From 0-14-0-20-45-22 sp041645495 (GTDB lineage Bacteria > Fidelibacterota > UBA2242), in NCBI GenBank assembly GCA_041645495.1, contig JBAZPZ010000058.1, positions 1 through 12,518 of the forward strand: a stretch of DNA of 12,518 bases. The letters run 5' to 3'. The position numbers and the translations under genes were made by a program. Numbering within the stretch: the first letter of the stretch is position 1; every line of letters starts with the position of its first letter. The notes under the pieces are model-generated. The model had not been told where the DNA came from and ran no database searches. It was given only the letters and a program-made list of their open reading frames with translations. Shown one piece after another: positions 1-6,396 of this stretch.

Positions 1-268
1 TCACGCGGATCGAATAATCTTCCAAAGCATCGCCTTCCAGCGACGGAATGATCAGAACGGCGATCTGATTCGACGTCTGCGACTCGAATAGAAAGAGTTT
101 TTCTTCCAGTTTCATTTGTTCCGAAGACGACAAAACGCCGCTCAGGTCGGTTACGCGGGTTCTCAACGGCGGCACATCGAGCGCAAAGATGCTCGTCGCC
201 ATAAGCGCGAGAACCGACAAAATCGTCAGCCAACCGGCGAGTTTTCTCCTGATGTTTAATCTGTTCAT
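1..268 (-). CDS. TPM-domain (YgcG-like) secreted protein, N-terminal part
   Basis: The gene starts at an ATG at 266-268 and runs off the left edge, leaving 89 codons. It begins MNRLNIRRK, a basic n-region, followed by a hydrophobic stretch of about 20 residues ending TSIFA, which reads as a signal peptide. The mature part starts around LDVPPLRTRVTDLSGVLS and continues with an EEKLFLFESQTSNQIAVLII segment. This is the usual opening of the TPM fold (YgcG/TLP18.3/MOLO-1), normally an exported or membrane-anchored domain of poorly defined role. It lies 25 bases after the lemA stop, and lemA followed by a TPM gene is a very common pair, which supports the call. The ribosome binding site is weak. 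The C-terminal half, which would show a membrane anchor or glycine-rich tail, is outside the window. Confidence 0.85.
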   Translation of the reverse strand, partial: MNRLNIRRKLAGWLTILSVLALMATSIFALDVPPLRTRVTDLSGVLSSSEQMKLEEKLFLFESQTSNQIAVLIIPSLEGDALEDYSIRV

Positions 269-293
269 TTAACTTCAGCCGGACGCAGTCGTG

Positions 294-887
294 TTAAAAC
301 GTCACTTTCGGAGCGTTTTCGGCGCCTTCCTGCGCTTCGAAGTACAGTTTCTTTTCGAATCCGAACATACTCGAAATGATGTTGGTCGGGAATCTGCGAA
401 TCTTCGTATTGAAACCTTGAACCGCTTCGTTGAACCGCTGTCTTTCGACGGTGATCCGGTTTTCGGTGCCTTCCAACTGCGACTGCAACGCGAGGAAATT
501 CTCGTTGGCTTTCAAATTCGGATAGTTTTCGACAACCGCCATCAAGCGCGAAAGAGCGGAACTAATCTCGCCCTGAGCTTGTTGGAATTTGGCAAACGCC
601 TTCGGATCGTTCAAAACTTCTGGCGTGACTTTCAGACCGGTCGCATTGCTTCTCGCCTGAATCACGGCTTCGAACGTTTGACTTTCGTGTTTGGCGTAAC
701 CTTTGACGGTTTCGACTAAATTCGGGATCAGGTCGGCGCGACGCTGATACTGGTTACTGACTTGCGCCCACGACTGATTCACGCCCTCTTCGAGCGTTAC
801 CAAATTGTTGTACATGCCGACGATTTTGCCGATGATCAGAAGTAAAACGACAACGACAGCAATAAGAATTATCCAACCTTTTTTCAT
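294..887 (-). CDS. lemA: LemA family protein
   Basis: A 197-residue protein, normal for LemA. Residues 4-24 (GWIILIAVVVVLLLIIGKIV) form one N-terminal membrane segment. The rest is the alpha-helical LemA domain with its signature stretches: YNNLVTLEEGVNQSWAQV near 26-43, QRRADLIPNLVETVKGYA near 48-65, FQQAQGEISSALSRLMAVVE near 101-120, and a C-terminal region containing NITVERQRFNEAV-like and FPTNIISSMFGF motifs. LemA proteins are membrane-anchored with most of the chain outside the cytoplasm; their biochemical role is unclear. A strong AGGAG lies 8 bases upstream of the ATG (896-900 on this strand). The gene follows the MmgE/PrpD gene after 88 bases and precedes the TPM gene by 25, so lemA-TPM is probably its own small unit, unrelated to the citrate genes. 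Confidence 0.95.
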   Translation of the reverse strand: MKKGWIILIAVVVVLLLIIGKIVGMYNNLVTLEEGVNQSWAQVSNQYQRRADLIPNLVETVKGYAKHESQTFEAVIQARSNATGLKVTPEVLNDPKAFAKFQQAQGEISSALSRLMAVVENYPNLKANENFLALQSQLEGTENRITVERQRFNEAVQGFNTKIRRFPTNIISSMFGFEKKLYFEAQEGAENAPKVTF

Positions 888-975
888 TTTATTTTCTCCT
901 TTTTCAAAATTCCAAATAATCTAATACATTTTTTAATCACTCATTCAACATTTCTGCCTGCGGCTGGTTCCGCGA

Positions 976-2343
976 TCAAACCTTGAGCAAATTCATGAAA
1001 TCGGCGACAGTTTCAAATGTTTCAAACCGCCAGACCGCGTCGCGAATTTCATCTTGCCGGTTCTTCGCAAACACCGCGGCCGACAATGCATTAAATTTGA
1101 CGGTGATGTCTTCGTCCGTCATCGGCTCGCGCGGATCGCCCTTCGGATATTCAAGATATTGGCTGACCGTTTTGCCGTCTTTCGTCCGGATAACAACTTT
1201 TGACGGTTGCTTGGCCGGAAACATTTTCTCGAATTCGACGCTCGCCACGCCTTTGATCTTGCGAATGACGTCGCGGATGCGCCGGTCTTTCAATTTCTCA
1301 TCCGAGAAAGAATTGACTGTGACTTGCCGATCGACGATCGCCACTGCGATGCAGTACGGCAAACTGTGGTCGGCGGTTTCGCGCGAATCCGGCTCGTACT
1401 TGTGCGGATCGAAGAGAATGTCGCAGGCGCGGGCAATCGTCGTAATGACGACTTCGTCGATGTCTTCCGGCCGGATGTCGTATTCTTTGACGAGTTGTAA
1501 CGTCGCGGTCAAATGCGTGTGCGTCAGCGCCTCCGTCGGAAAGGCCTTCATCGAACAATTCAGAATGCGGTACGATTCACCGAGTCCACCAATGAGTTTC
1601 TCTTCATCCCAATCCGGACCAAAAACATCCATCAAACCTTCTTTGCCTTCGAAGATCGCTTCGGTTCCGGTGTAACTTTCCCTGGCCATCAACGCCGCGA
1701 AAACGCCCGACTGAACCGCCATCGGATCGACCGTGTTTTTCATCATGGTCAGTTTCCCGGCGGTCGGACAGCCGATAGTGAAATTGTGACAGCCGCCGAT
1801 GCCGATCGCATTCGTCATCTGGTCTTCGCTCAGGTCCAACAATTTTCCCGCGACGATCGGCGAGACGAACTGCGTCAGCGTCGCGTGATGCCACTTGCGC
1901 TCGCGGACACCCGGAACGGCAAACTCGCACAGCCGCTGTTCAAATTCATACGCGAGAACGATCGCAACGATTGTGTCTTTCGCCGTTTTGCTCTGACGTT
2001 CAGCCATCGCCAAAGCGGCCGGAATCAGGTCGCTCGGATGCGACGGGTCCTGTTTCCAGTAAATGTCGTTGAAATCCAGTGAACGGATCATCAGCGAATT
2101 GATCAGAGCGGCGTTTGTAGCGGGCAAACGATCGCCGAAACCGATGACCGTCGCTTCCGGTTTACCACCGATTTCCTGCACGATCCGGTAAATCGCGCTT
2201 ACGTCTTTGGTTTTCATCGCGCCGAATGCGCAACCGAGCGAATCATAAAGATAGCGTTTAACTTCGTTGACGACTGCCGGCGGCAAATCTTCATATTTCA
2301 ATTGAACCGAAAAGCGGGCGATTTTTCGTGAAATTGTATCCAT
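976..2343 (-). CDS. MmgE/PrpD family protein (2-methylcitrate dehydratase / cis-aconitate decarboxylase-like)
   Basis: A full-length, 455-residue MmgE/PrpD protein. Characteristic parts are the N-terminal YLYDSLGCAFGA helix, SLDFNDIYWKQDPSHPSD (the family's DY/FDD...HPS active-site region), the AGKLLDLSEDQMTNAIGIGG helix, and FPTEALTHTHLTATLQL, equivalent to the usual YP..R.TH segment. Family members dehydrate 2-methylcitrate (PrpD), decarboxylate cis-aconitate, or are uncharacterised. The segment usually reading K.xH.G.AA is here KNTVDPMAVQSG, so the usual His is Asp; this argues against assuming a standard PrpD activity. No prpB or prpC is nearby. The neighbours are aconitase-family and dehydrogenase genes, so the substrate is probably a tricarboxylic acid (inference). 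I chose the ATG at 2343, which has GAGGTG at 2347-2352 in front; a GTG at 2349 overlaps that site. Confidence 0.88.
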   Translation of the reverse strand: MDTISRKIARFSVQLKYEDLPPAVVNEVKRYLYDSLGCAFGAMKTKDVSAIYRIVQEIGGKPEATVIGFGDRLPATNAALINSLMIRSLDFNDIYWKQDPSHPSDLIPAALAMAERQSKTAKDTIVAIVLAYEFEQRLCEFAVPGVRERKWHHATLTQFVSPIVAGKLLDLSEDQMTNAIGIGGCHNFTIGCPTAGKLTMMKNTVDPMAVQSGVFAALMARESYTGTEAIFEGKEGLMDVFGPDWDEEKLIGGLGESYRILNCSMKAFPTEALTHTHLTATLQLVKEYDIRPEDIDEVVITTIARACDILFDPHKYEPDSRETADHSLPYCIAVAIVDRQVTVNSFSDEKLKDRRIRDVIRKIKGVASVEFEKMFPAKQPSKVVIRTKDGKTVSQYLEYPKGDPREPMTDEDITVKFNALSAAVFAKNRQDEIRDAVWRFETFETVADFMNLLKV

Positions 2344-2364
2344 TAACACCTCATTTTGACTTTA

Positions 2365-2460
2365 GACAGGATTTACATGATAAATACAAAGAAGAATCAA
2401 TGACTGAAATAATTCTGATGTCTCCCAAATGATTATCCTGTCGATCCTGTTAATCCTGTC
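2365..2460. repeat. Gene-less inverted-repeat element between the dehydrogenase and MmgE/PrpD genes
   Basis: The left arm GACAGGATTTACATGAT (2365-2381) matches the reverse complement of 2444-2460 (GACAGGATTAACAGGAT) at 15 of 17 positions, including nine perfect terminal bases. The right arm is itself a tandem array of a 9-base unit starting ATCCTGT at 2435, 2444 and 2453. About 60 bases lie between the arms and contain no plausible gene. The unit begins 11 bases after the dehydrogenase stop and ends 12 bases before the GAGGTG site of the next gene, so it fills exactly the space between two genes of the operon. It could fold as an RNA hairpin. No transposase is visible. Confidence 0.8.
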
Positions 2461-2471
2461 CAATTAATTCC

Positions 2472-3590
2472 TCAAACTTTCTCGGCTACCGCTTGCGCGA
2501 CTTCCAGCGATGTATTCGTACCGCCCATATCGTAGGTCTTAAACTTGCCTTCCTTGACGACGGCCGCGACGGACTTTTCGATCCGATTGGCGCTGTCGGT
2601 TTCACCGAGCCAATCGAGCATCAATTTCGCCGTCAAAATCGTCGCGATCGGATTAACCTTGAACATACCGGTGTATTTCGGAGCGGAACCATGCGTCGGC
2701 TCGAAAACGGCATAATTGTCGCCGATATTTCCACTACTGGCAAAGCCCAGTCCGCCGACCAATTGCGCGGCCAGGTCTGACAGAATATCGCCGAACATAT
2801 TTTCCGCGACGAGAATCTCGTACTTTTCCGGATTCTTGACCAACCACATGCACTGCGCATCGATGTTCGTTTCGTCCAGATAGATATCGGGATAATCTTT
2901 CGCCACTTCGCGGGCGGTGCGGATCATCAGCCCGCCGGTCTCGCGCAGGACATTCGGTTTATCGACCACGGTGACACTTTTCTTGCCATACTTTTTAGCA
3001 TATTCAAACGCATTCCGTACAATCCGCGCGCAGGCTTGTTTCGTCATGATCCGAGTGGACATCGCGATATTTTCGAGTCCGGCGTCCTTGAATTTCTTCA
3101 TCTTCGGATGCGCCGCGTCCAACGCATCGTAAACGCTTTGCGGCAACGGGAAAAACTCTACGCCGCCGTACATGCCTTCGGTGTTTTCCCGAAAGATCGT
3201 GATGTCGATATTTTCCTTGTAGTTCAGCGGATTGCCCGGATAGGCTTTGCACGGACGCAGATTGGTGTGAAGATTGAACTTCTGCCGCAGGTTGACGATC
3301 GGGCTGAAATAGACATGACCTTTGCCCTGAAGTTCGGGAATCAGTTCCTTCGCCGCCTCTTCTTTCGGTTTGGAAGTGATCGCGCCGAACAGTGCGCAGT
3401 CGGTTATTTTCATCATTTCGATCGTACGGTCGGGTAACGGATTCGCCTCGTTTTTCCAGAATTCCCAACCGATGTCGCCGTGAATATATTCAGCATCCAA
3501 TTGCAGTTTGTCCAACACGATTTTCGTCGCGATCAGCACGTCGTTTCCGACGCCGTCGCCCGGTAGCCATGCAATACGATATTTTGCCAT
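2472..3590 (-). CDS. Isocitrate/isopropylmalate dehydrogenase family protein, probably isocitrate dehydrogenase
   Basis: A 372-residue beta-decarboxylating dehydrogenase, similar in length to single-domain NAD-type isocitrate and isopropylmalate dehydrogenases. Visible landmarks are the N-terminal LPGDGVGNDV, substrate arginines in NLRQKF (R102) and NLRPCKAYPG (R112), FRENTEGMYGG with Y141, VVDKPNVLRETGG with K211, D244 in TNIDAQ, and the metal aspartates D268 and D272 in MFGDILSD. Ser96 aligns with the phosphorylatable, isocitrate-binding Ser113 of E. coli Icd, which favours isocitrate over isopropylmalate. The cofactor loop reads HGSAPKYTG: Lys305-Tyr306 match NADP-type Icd, not the Asp-Ile of NAD enzymes. 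The C-terminus (TYDMGG) instead resembles the NAD/IPMDH type, so cofactor use is uncertain. It follows the LeuD-like gene after 33 bases, with AGGAG upstream of its ATG. Confidence 0.92.
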   Translation of the reverse strand: MAKYRIAWLPGDGVGNDVLIATKIVLDKLQLDAEYIHGDIGWEFWKNEANPLPDRTIEMMKITDCALFGAITSKPKEEAAKELIPELQGKGHVYFSPIVNLRQKFNLHTNLRPCKAYPGNPLNYKENIDITIFRENTEGMYGGVEFFPLPQSVYDALDAAHPKMKKFKDAGLENIAMSTRIMTKQACARIVRNAFEYAKKYGKKSVTVVDKPNVLRETGGLMIRTAREVAKDYPDIYLDETNIDAQCMWLVKNPEKYEILVAENMFGDILSDLAAQLVGGLGFASSGNIGDNYAVFEPTHGSAPKYTGMFKVNPIATILTAKLMLDWLGETDSANRIEKSVAAVVKEGKFKTYDMGGTNTSLEVAQAVAEKV

Positions 3591-3623
3591 AAAAACTCCT
3601 TCTGTAGGTTTATTCTAAATGAT

Positions 3624-4130
3624 TCATTCCGTTTTAGTGTCGAGTCCCAATTTCCGTTTCGTGTAGGGAATCAAACCGCCGGCGTCGAAAATGCCGACGA
3701 TTTCCTTTGGTAAAGCCGGAAAATGATAGACGCCGCTTTCCGTTTTGATCTCGCCTTTTTCCATATCGATCTCGACACGTTCGCCGTTTTTCAGATTCTC
3801 CACCGCTTCAGTCGATGTCAAAGCAGGCAAACCGAAATTGATGCAATTCCGGTAAAATATCCGCGCAAAGGACTTCGCGATGACCGCGCCGACGCCGGCG
3901 TAAAGCAGACATGACGCCGCTTGTTCCCGCGAACTCCCGCAACCAAAATTCTTCCCGCCGACGATGACATCGCCTTTCTGAACATCTTTCGCAAATTCCG
4001 CATCCAGATCCTCGAGCGCGATTTTCGCCATTTCCTTCGGATCGGTCACGGTGTAGGTGTATTTACCGGGAAAAATGACGTCGGTGTTGATGTCGTCGCC
4101 GTATTTCCAAACTCGTCCGATTATTTTCAT
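3624..4130 (-). CDS. LeuD-type aconitase-family small subunit
   Basis: A 168-residue protein, the usual length for small (swivel) subunits of the LeuD/homoaconitase small-subunit type. It opens GRVWKYGDDINTDVIFPGKY (residues 5-24) and carries the conserved GGKNFGCGSSREQAA at 58-72, whose SSRE region reaches into the active site with the large subunit. The specificity loop after the INTD motif reads GKYTYTVTDP rather than the YL.. type of well-studied isopropylmalate isomerases and homoaconitases, so the substrate cannot be assigned from it. Next to citrate lyase and an isocitrate-dehydrogenase-like gene, aconitase activity is the most economical guess. The ATG at 4130 has GGAGG at 4139-4143 eight bases upstream; an ATG at 4145 lies upstream of that site and has none of its own. 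A four-helix-bundle gene separates it from its partner subunit. Confidence 0.9.
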   Translation of the reverse strand: MKIIGRVWKYGDDINTDVIFPGKYTYTVTDPKEMAKIALEDLDAEFAKDVQKGDVIVGGKNFGCGSSREQAASCLLYAGVGAVIAKSFARIFYRNCINFGLPALTSTEAVENLKNGERVEIDMEKGEIKTESGVYHFPALPKEIVGIFDAGGLIPYTKRKLGLDTKTE

Positions 4131-4164
4131 GAGAGAGACCTCCATTTAATTGATTGTAAATTGA

Positions 4165-4616
4165 AAGTTGGAGATTGGAGGTTGAAAATTGTTGTCGCAG
4201 TTGATGATTCATTTGCCATTTTTAGAAATTCCCTTCTTCTTGGCGGTAACGACTGACTTGCCGATGATATTAGATAAACTTGTCGATTCATTAATTAGCA
4301 AATCAATTTCGGAACTGGGCAATAGTTCGGATTTTTTGATCAGCAACAACCAATATTTCGTTTCGTTTAGTTCTTTCAGGACTATCAGCATTTTGTGAAC
4401 AAAATCCGACCGACTTTCTGCGGCACATGCTTCGCCATAATTCGCGCCTGCTGATGTTGCCGATCGAAACAATTGGCCGCTAATATGCCTTCCGACAAAT
4501 GTCTGACTCAGTTGATCGACAACTTTGACGATTTTCACCGCGAAATTCAGCAACATTTCAGCCAACTCATCCGGCGTCATTTCATTTCCCTCTTTTTAAT
4601 TTTCAATCTCCAACTT
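4165..4616. repeat. Inverted-repeat pair enclosing the four-helix-bundle gene
   Basis: AAGTTGGAGATTG at 4165-4177 is the exact reverse complement of CAATCTCCAACTT at 4604-4616, a 13-base perfect inverted repeat. Around each arm lie further AT-rich variations of the same phrase (TTGAAAATT, ATTGTA), covering roughly 4148-4192 and 4591-4636. Between the arms sits only the four-helix-bundle gene. The left side stops a few bases before the LeuD-like gene's GGAGG. The right side overlaps the end of the LeuC-like gene and supplies its stop codon. The layout looks like an inserted unit, but there is no transposase and I cannot identify a target-site duplication. Confidence 0.8.
4209..4580 (-). CDS. 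Four-helix-bundle protein (23S rRNA intervening-sequence protein family)
   Basis: A 123-residue protein of the four-helix-bundle family first seen inside 23S rRNA intervening sequences. The diagnostic part is RSATSAGANYGEACAAESRS followed by DFVHKMLIVLKELNETKYWLLLI. The whole chain is helical, with no signal peptide or membrane segment, and the tail is basic (KKKGISKNGK). Members occur as many scattered copies in some genomes; their function is not established. Here the gene sits between the two subunits of one enzyme, in the same direction, and is bounded by the inverted repeat at 4165-4616. The ATG follows AGAGGG at a spacing of about 7. The position suggests a passenger gene that arrived as a unit rather than a partner of the hydro-lyase (inference). 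Confidence 0.92.
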   Translation of the reverse strand: MTPDELAEMLLNFAVKIVKVVDQLSQTFVGRHISGQLFRSATSAGANYGEACAAESRSDFVHKMLIVLKELNETKYWLLLIKKSELLPSSEIDLLINESTSLSNIIGKSVVTAKKKGISKNGK

Positions 4617-5880
4617 ACAATCTACAATTTTCAATTTCCCGGAAATCCTCAATCCTTCCGGTCAGCGCCGAAACCGCCGCCGTTCTCGGACTGCACAGAT
4701 AAACTTCCGCATCTTTGTTGCCCATCCGACCTTTGAAATTCCGATTCGATGTTGACAGCGTGACCTCACCTTTCGCCGGAACGCCTTCGTGATTGCCCAT
4801 ACACGGACCGCAACCGGGATTCATGATTACCGCACCCGCAGAGACCAGATCGGTAATCCAGCCGCGCTTTAAAACTTCGAGGTAAATTTCCCGCGACGCC
4901 GGAAAAACCAGCATCCGAACACCGGGATGTACCTTTTTTCCTTTCAAAATATTCACGACAACCGCAAAATCCTCGACCCGCGTATTCGTGCAACTGCCGA
5001 AAAACACCTGATCGATCCTCGTGCCTTTGACCTCCGAAACCGGCGCGACGTTATCCACCGTATGCGGCTTCGCCACCATCGGTTCGATCTTCGACAAATC
5101 ATAGCTCAATACTTCGTCGAAATTCGCATCCGGATCGGACTCGACGACTTCAAACTTCCGGTTCGTGCGCGCTTTGACGTACGCTATCACTTCGTCATTC
5201 GGAATCATGTAGCCGTTTTTAGCGCCAATTTCCACCGCCATGTTCGTCAAAACAAACCGGCTGGCGAGACTCATCCTCTCGATTCCCGGGCCACAAAACT
5301 CGATTGCGCGGTACAATCCGCCATCCGCGCCGATGTCGCCTGCGATTTTCAGCATCAAATCCTTCGATGTAATTCCCGGCTGAAATTCGCCATGGCAAAC
5401 GATCTTCAGCGTTTCCGGCACTCTCAGCCAAATCTTTCCGCACGCCATGATTACCGCCATTTCACTACGACCGATTCCCGTCGAAAACGCACCGAATGCG
5501 CCGTAAGAAGTCGTATGCGAATCGGCGCCGACGATCAGCGCTCCCGGCCAAACGTGGCCTTTTTCGTGCATTACCTGATGACAGATTCCCTGGTTGATGT
5601 CGTAGAAATTCTTAATTCCCTGCTTCGCCACAAATTCACGAATGTCTTTGTGGTTTTGGGCGAACTTTTCATTCGCCGCGGGCGTGCAATGATCGAGAAT
5701 GACGACGTGTTTTTCGGGATCGTAAACCTTCTCGACGCCGATTTTGTAAAATGTGGAAGAAATCGCCGCTGTGTTGTCGTGCGACATTGCCACGTCGGGT
5801 TCGATCTCGACGATCTCGCCGGGAACGACCGGTTTTCCGGCTTTCTTTCCGAGTATCTTTTCGCTGAATGTCTTACCCAT
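4615..5880 (-). CDS. LeuC-type aconitase-family large subunit (iron-sulfur hydro-lyase)
   Basis: A 421-residue large subunit of the LeuC/homoaconitase type. Cluster ligands are visible: Cys297 in FFGSCTNTR, and Cys357 and Cys360 in NPGCGPCMG. Also present are HEKGHVWPGALIVGADSHTT (about 105-124) and the C-terminal TLSTSNRNFKGRMG. With the LeuD-like subunit it should form a 4Fe-4S hydro-lyase moving a hydroxyl group on a tri- or dicarboxylic acid. Family members include isopropylmalate isomerase, homoaconitase, methylcitraconate-type enzymes and some aconitases; the citrate setting favours aconitase (inference). I chose the ATG at 5880, which has AAGGA at 5886-5890. An in-frame GTG/ATG-type start ten codons earlier would translate the repeat arm and lacks a site. 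The last residues, IENCRL, and the stop are encoded by the AT-rich repeat that begins the neighbouring unit, so the native C-terminus was probably slightly different. Confidence 0.93.
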   Translation of the reverse strand: MGKTFSEKILGKKAGKPVVPGEIVEIEPDVAMSHDNTAAISSTFYKIGVEKVYDPEKHVVILDHCTPAANEKFAQNHKDIREFVAKQGIKNFYDINQGICHQVMHEKGHVWPGALIVGADSHTTSYGAFGAFSTGIGRSEMAVIMACGKIWLRVPETLKIVCHGEFQPGITSKDLMLKIAGDIGADGGLYRAIEFCGPGIERMSLASRFVLTNMAVEIGAKNGYMIPNDEVIAYVKARTNRKFEVVESDPDANFDEVLSYDLSKIEPMVAKPHTVDNVAPVSEVKGTRIDQVFFGSCTNTRVEDFAVVVNILKGKKVHPGVRMLVFPASREIYLEVLKRGWITDLVSAGAVIMNPGCGPCMGNHEGVPAKGEVTLSTSNRNFKGRMGNKDAEVYLCSPRTAAVSALTGRIEDFREIENCRL

Positions 5881-5894
5881 AGTTTTCCTTTCAA

Positions 5895-6332
5895 CCGCGA
5901 ATGAACACAAATAAACGCCAATTTTACTTATTTTTAGTCAATACTAATCTTTCCCACTGTAATCGTGCATGTTTGAAATTAAGTAGAATTCCGACTTCCT
6001 TTTTCACGATCCGTAAATAATTTAACAATTGGCCGCGATGTTCGTCCAGGATCACATCGACTGTTTTGATTTCAACAATTATTCTATCGTCGATTAGAAG
6101 ATCCGGAGTATATTCATCTATCAATTCCCCTTTATAATAAACCGGATATTTAGATTGTTGGCTAAACGCCAGATTTTGACGACCCAATTCGATACACAGC
6201 GCTCTTTCGTAAGTTTTTTCACGCAAACCGTGTCCCAGTTCATTCGATACTGACATTGCGCACCCGACAATTTTATGAACCAAGTCTTTTTCAATTAATT
6301 CAGCCATAAAAATCATTAGTGTTCATTCGCGG
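5895..6332. repeat. Inverted-repeat pair enclosing the GxxExxY gene
   Basis: CCGCGAATGAACAC at 5895-5908 is the exact reverse complement of GTGTTCATTCGCGG at 6319-6332 (14 bases). The GxxExxY gene is the only gene between them. The left arm stops 4 bases before the AAGGA site of the LeuC-like gene. On the right, related copies of the phrase (ATTCGCGGTTTC at 6357-6368 and 6384-6395) run up to the HD gene's stop codon at 6397. The unit therefore occupies exactly the space between two genes, as at 2365-2460 and 4165-4616, but with a different arm sequence. Confidence 0.82.
5924..6307 (-). CDS. GxxExxY family protein
   Basis: A 127-residue protein with the family's naming motif GLREKTY in ELGHGLREKTYERAL, near residues 24-38. 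A later core resembles the PD-(D/E)XK nuclease fold: YTPDLLIDDRIIVEIKTVD, with Asp, Glu and Lys placed as in that superfamily. The C-terminal LLNYLRIVKKEVGILLNF is also typical. The function of the family is not established; nuclease activity is inferred from the motif only. Two starts are possible, ATG at 6307 and ATG at 6316, and neither has a convincing ribosome binding site. The second lies directly against the inverted-repeat arm. The gene is bracketed by the 5895/6332 inverted repeat and sits between the HD and LeuC-like genes, like an inserted passenger. Confidence 0.9.
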   Translation of the reverse strand: MAELIEKDLVHKIVGCAMSVSNELGHGLREKTYERALCIELGRQNLAFSQQSKYPVYYKGELIDEYTPDLLIDDRIIVEIKTVDVILDEHRGQLLNYLRIVKKEVGILLNFKHARLQWERLVLTKNK

Positions 6333-6339
6333 GAACTTG

Positions 6340-6357
6340 TCCCGATATTGTTCGGGA
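6340..6357. repeat. Small hairpin TCCCGA-N6-TCGGGA
   Basis: TCCCGATATTGTTCGGGA is a 6-base perfect stem with a 6-base loop. The same stem with loop TACTAT recurs at 12213-12230. It lies in the repeat-rich gap beside the GxxExxY unit. The bases just before it (CGGGA...TCCCG around 6330-6344) can form a competing stem. No T-run follows, so it does not look like a standard terminator. Confidence 0.75.
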
Positions 6358-6395
6358 TTCGCGGTTTCACTTTATTCATGTCCATTCGCGGTTTC
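6357..6395. repeat. Two direct copies of ATTCGCGGTTTC
   Basis: ATTCGCGGTTTC occurs at 6357-6368 and again at 6384-6395, 27 bases apart. Both are variants of the arm GTGTTCATTCGCGG at 6319-6332, and the second copy touches the HD gene's stop codon. They appear to be extra arms or remnants of the same repeat family. Confidence 0.75.
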
Positions 6396-6396
6396 T

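Noticed and set aside
291..719. Plus-strand open frame opposite lemA
   Set aside because: Shadow of a well-supported gene; no recognisable protein.
2435..2461. Possible CRISPR-like repeats (ATCCTGT every 9 bases)
   Set aside because: The unit is far too short and has no unique spacers; it is a simple tandem repeat inside an inverted-repeat arm.
4927..5904. 325-codon plus-strand open frame opposite the LeuC-like gene
   Set aside because: It is antisense to a gene with clear conserved motifs, its residues are rich in Arg and His as expected of a shadow frame, and I recognise no domain.
4165..6332. Insertion sequence bounded by terminal repeats
   Set aside because: No transposase-like gene is present, the two inverted pairs have unrelated arms, and each encloses only one small non-transposase gene.
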